5,120 bases of DNA from JAEKLB01 sp050249235 (lineage in GTDB: Bacteria > Actinomycetota > Acidimicrobiia > Acidimicrobiales > CADCSY01), in contig JBFWQW010000151.1 in the NCBI GenBank assembly GCA_050249235.1, forward strand, positions 1 to 5,120. The letters are read 5' to 3'. The position numbers and the translations under genes were made by a program. Position 1 is the stretch's first letter. Every line of letters begins with the position of its first letter. Shown here piece by piece: positions 4,361-5,120 of this stretch. The notes under the pieces are model-generated. The model searched no databases, was not told where the DNA came from, and saw only the letters and a program-made list of their open reading frames with translations.

Positions 4361-5120
4361 GTGGCGGCGACCGACGACCCCGATGCCGGCGCCGATGCCG
4401 ACCTCGACGACCTCCCGCCCGAGGCGTTCGTGGCGGCCCGGGATGCGCTGGCCAAGCGCCTCCGGGCCGGGGGCGACGCCGCCGGGGCGGCCGAGATCCG
4501 AGCCCGGCGCCGCCCGACGGTGACGCAGTGGCTGGCCGGGCAGGTCCGCCGCCGGCGGGCGATCGACGTGGCCCGGTTCCGGTCGGCCTCCCTCGCCGTG
4601 GGCGCGGCCCAGGAGGCGGCCGTCACAGGCGGTGACCGCGACGGGCTGCGGGCGGCCAGCGACCAGCGCCGGGACGCCCGGCGGGCCCTGGCCCGGGCCG
4701 TGGACGAGACCATCGCCGGGCTCGGCCGCCCGGCCCACCACCGAGACGAGGTGATCCGCGCGGTGGAGGAGGCGGTGCTGGCCGAGCTGGCCACGGGCAC
4801 GCTCGGGTTCCGTGACGACCTGGTGCTGCCCGACCGCCCGGCTCGCCCCGCGGCCGACCCGCCGCCGGCCGGCGAGGAGCCGGCGGCCGCCGACGGCGGC
4901 GGGCCGGGCCAGCGGGGAGCGGCGGGCGAGGCGGGCGAGGCGCGGTCCGGTGCCGCCGACGAGGAGCGTGGGACCCGGCAGCGGCGGGCCGTCGCCGCCG
5001 CCGAGGAGCGGGTCGCCGTCGCCACGGAGGCCCTGACCCGGGCCCGGCGGGTGCTCGCCGGCGCCGAGCGGGCCCTGGCCGAGGCCGTGGCCGGGCTCGA
5101 CGCGGCCCGGGCCGCAGCGG
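4361..5120 (+). CDS. Ala/Arg-rich conserved hypothetical protein with coiled-coil tail (3'-truncated by window end)
   Basis: The frame is open without a stop from 4265 to the end of the window, giving at least 253 codons from the GTG at 4361. From that start, an N-terminal block runs DLDDLPPEAFVAARDALAKR (14-33) and then RRRPTVTQWLAGQV (about 49-62), which resembles the start of uncharacterised actinobacterial proteins of unknown function; I have no name for it. A helical, highly charged middle follows. A Pro/Gly/Ala/Glu-rich linker spans about 157-207. The visible end (about 207-253) is an Ala/Arg/Glu heptad-like stretch likely to form a coiled coil. No signal peptide or membrane segment is seen. 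The start is uncertain: no ATG, GTG or TTG lies in frame between the stop codon at 4262 and 4361. A CTG at 4328 overlapping the upstream TGA would add 11 plausible residues. Close spacing suggests cotranscription with the preceding gene. Confidence 0.8.
   Translation, partial: MAATDDPDAGADADLDDLPPEAFVAARDALAKRLRAGGDAAGAAEIRARRRPTVTQWLAGQVRRRRAIDVARFRSASLAVGAAQEAAVTGGDRDGLRAASDQRRDARRALARAVDETIAGLGRPAHHRDEVIRAVEEAVLAELATGTLGFRDDLVLPDRPARPAADPPPAGEEPAAADGGGPGQRGAAGEAGEARSGAADEERGTRQRRAVAAAEERVAVATEALTRARRVLAGAERALAEAVAGLDAARAAA

Overview
The window is very GC-rich DNA in which every supportable gene lies on the + strand and third codon positions are almost all G or C. Gene content (an RNHCP zinc-ribbon protein, tandem DUF4389, PH plus SHOCT) and promoter style suggest a high-GC actinobacterium, most likely of the Acidimicrobiia type. 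The lineage is an inference from composition and family distribution; there is no rRNA or marker gene here to prove it.

Layout. 1-65 is upstream sequence with a short hairpin and a strong Shine-Dalgarno. 66-431 encodes an RNHCP-family zinc-ribbon protein, followed by a stable hairpin (457-486). 506-1045 (double ACT domain, GcvR-like) and 1068-1565 (peptide deformylase) form a tight pair with a 22-base gap. 1586-2200 is a membrane protein with a bacterial PH domain and a C-terminal SHOCT segment. 2257-2829 is a VOC/glyoxalase-fold protein. The 182-base gap 2830-3011 holds a tandem array of about 16-bp units and a perfect 13-bp inverted repeat that overlaps a candidate -10 box. 3012-3632 is a DUF4389 membrane protein with two copies of the domain. 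3732-4331 is an unnamed soluble protein that is itself an internal duplication. From about 4361 (possibly 4328) to the window end is an unnamed Ala/Arg-rich protein with a coiled-coil-prone C-terminal part; it is cut by the window edge.

How the genes work together. This looks like a housekeeping or conserved-hypothetical neighbourhood, not a defence island, biosynthetic cluster or mobile element. Apart from the ACT/deformylase pair, and perhaps the last two genes, most genes appear to have their own initiation signals. The most striking regulatory pattern is that three genes (starts at 506, 1586 and 2257) each have a TANNNT box exactly six bases before the start codon and no Shine-Dalgarno, the arrangement expected for leaderless mRNAs. 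The genes at 66, 3012 and 3732 instead have clear GGAGG-type ribosome binding sites. I see no tRNA, rRNA, CRISPR array, insertion sequence or convincing new multi-gene system.
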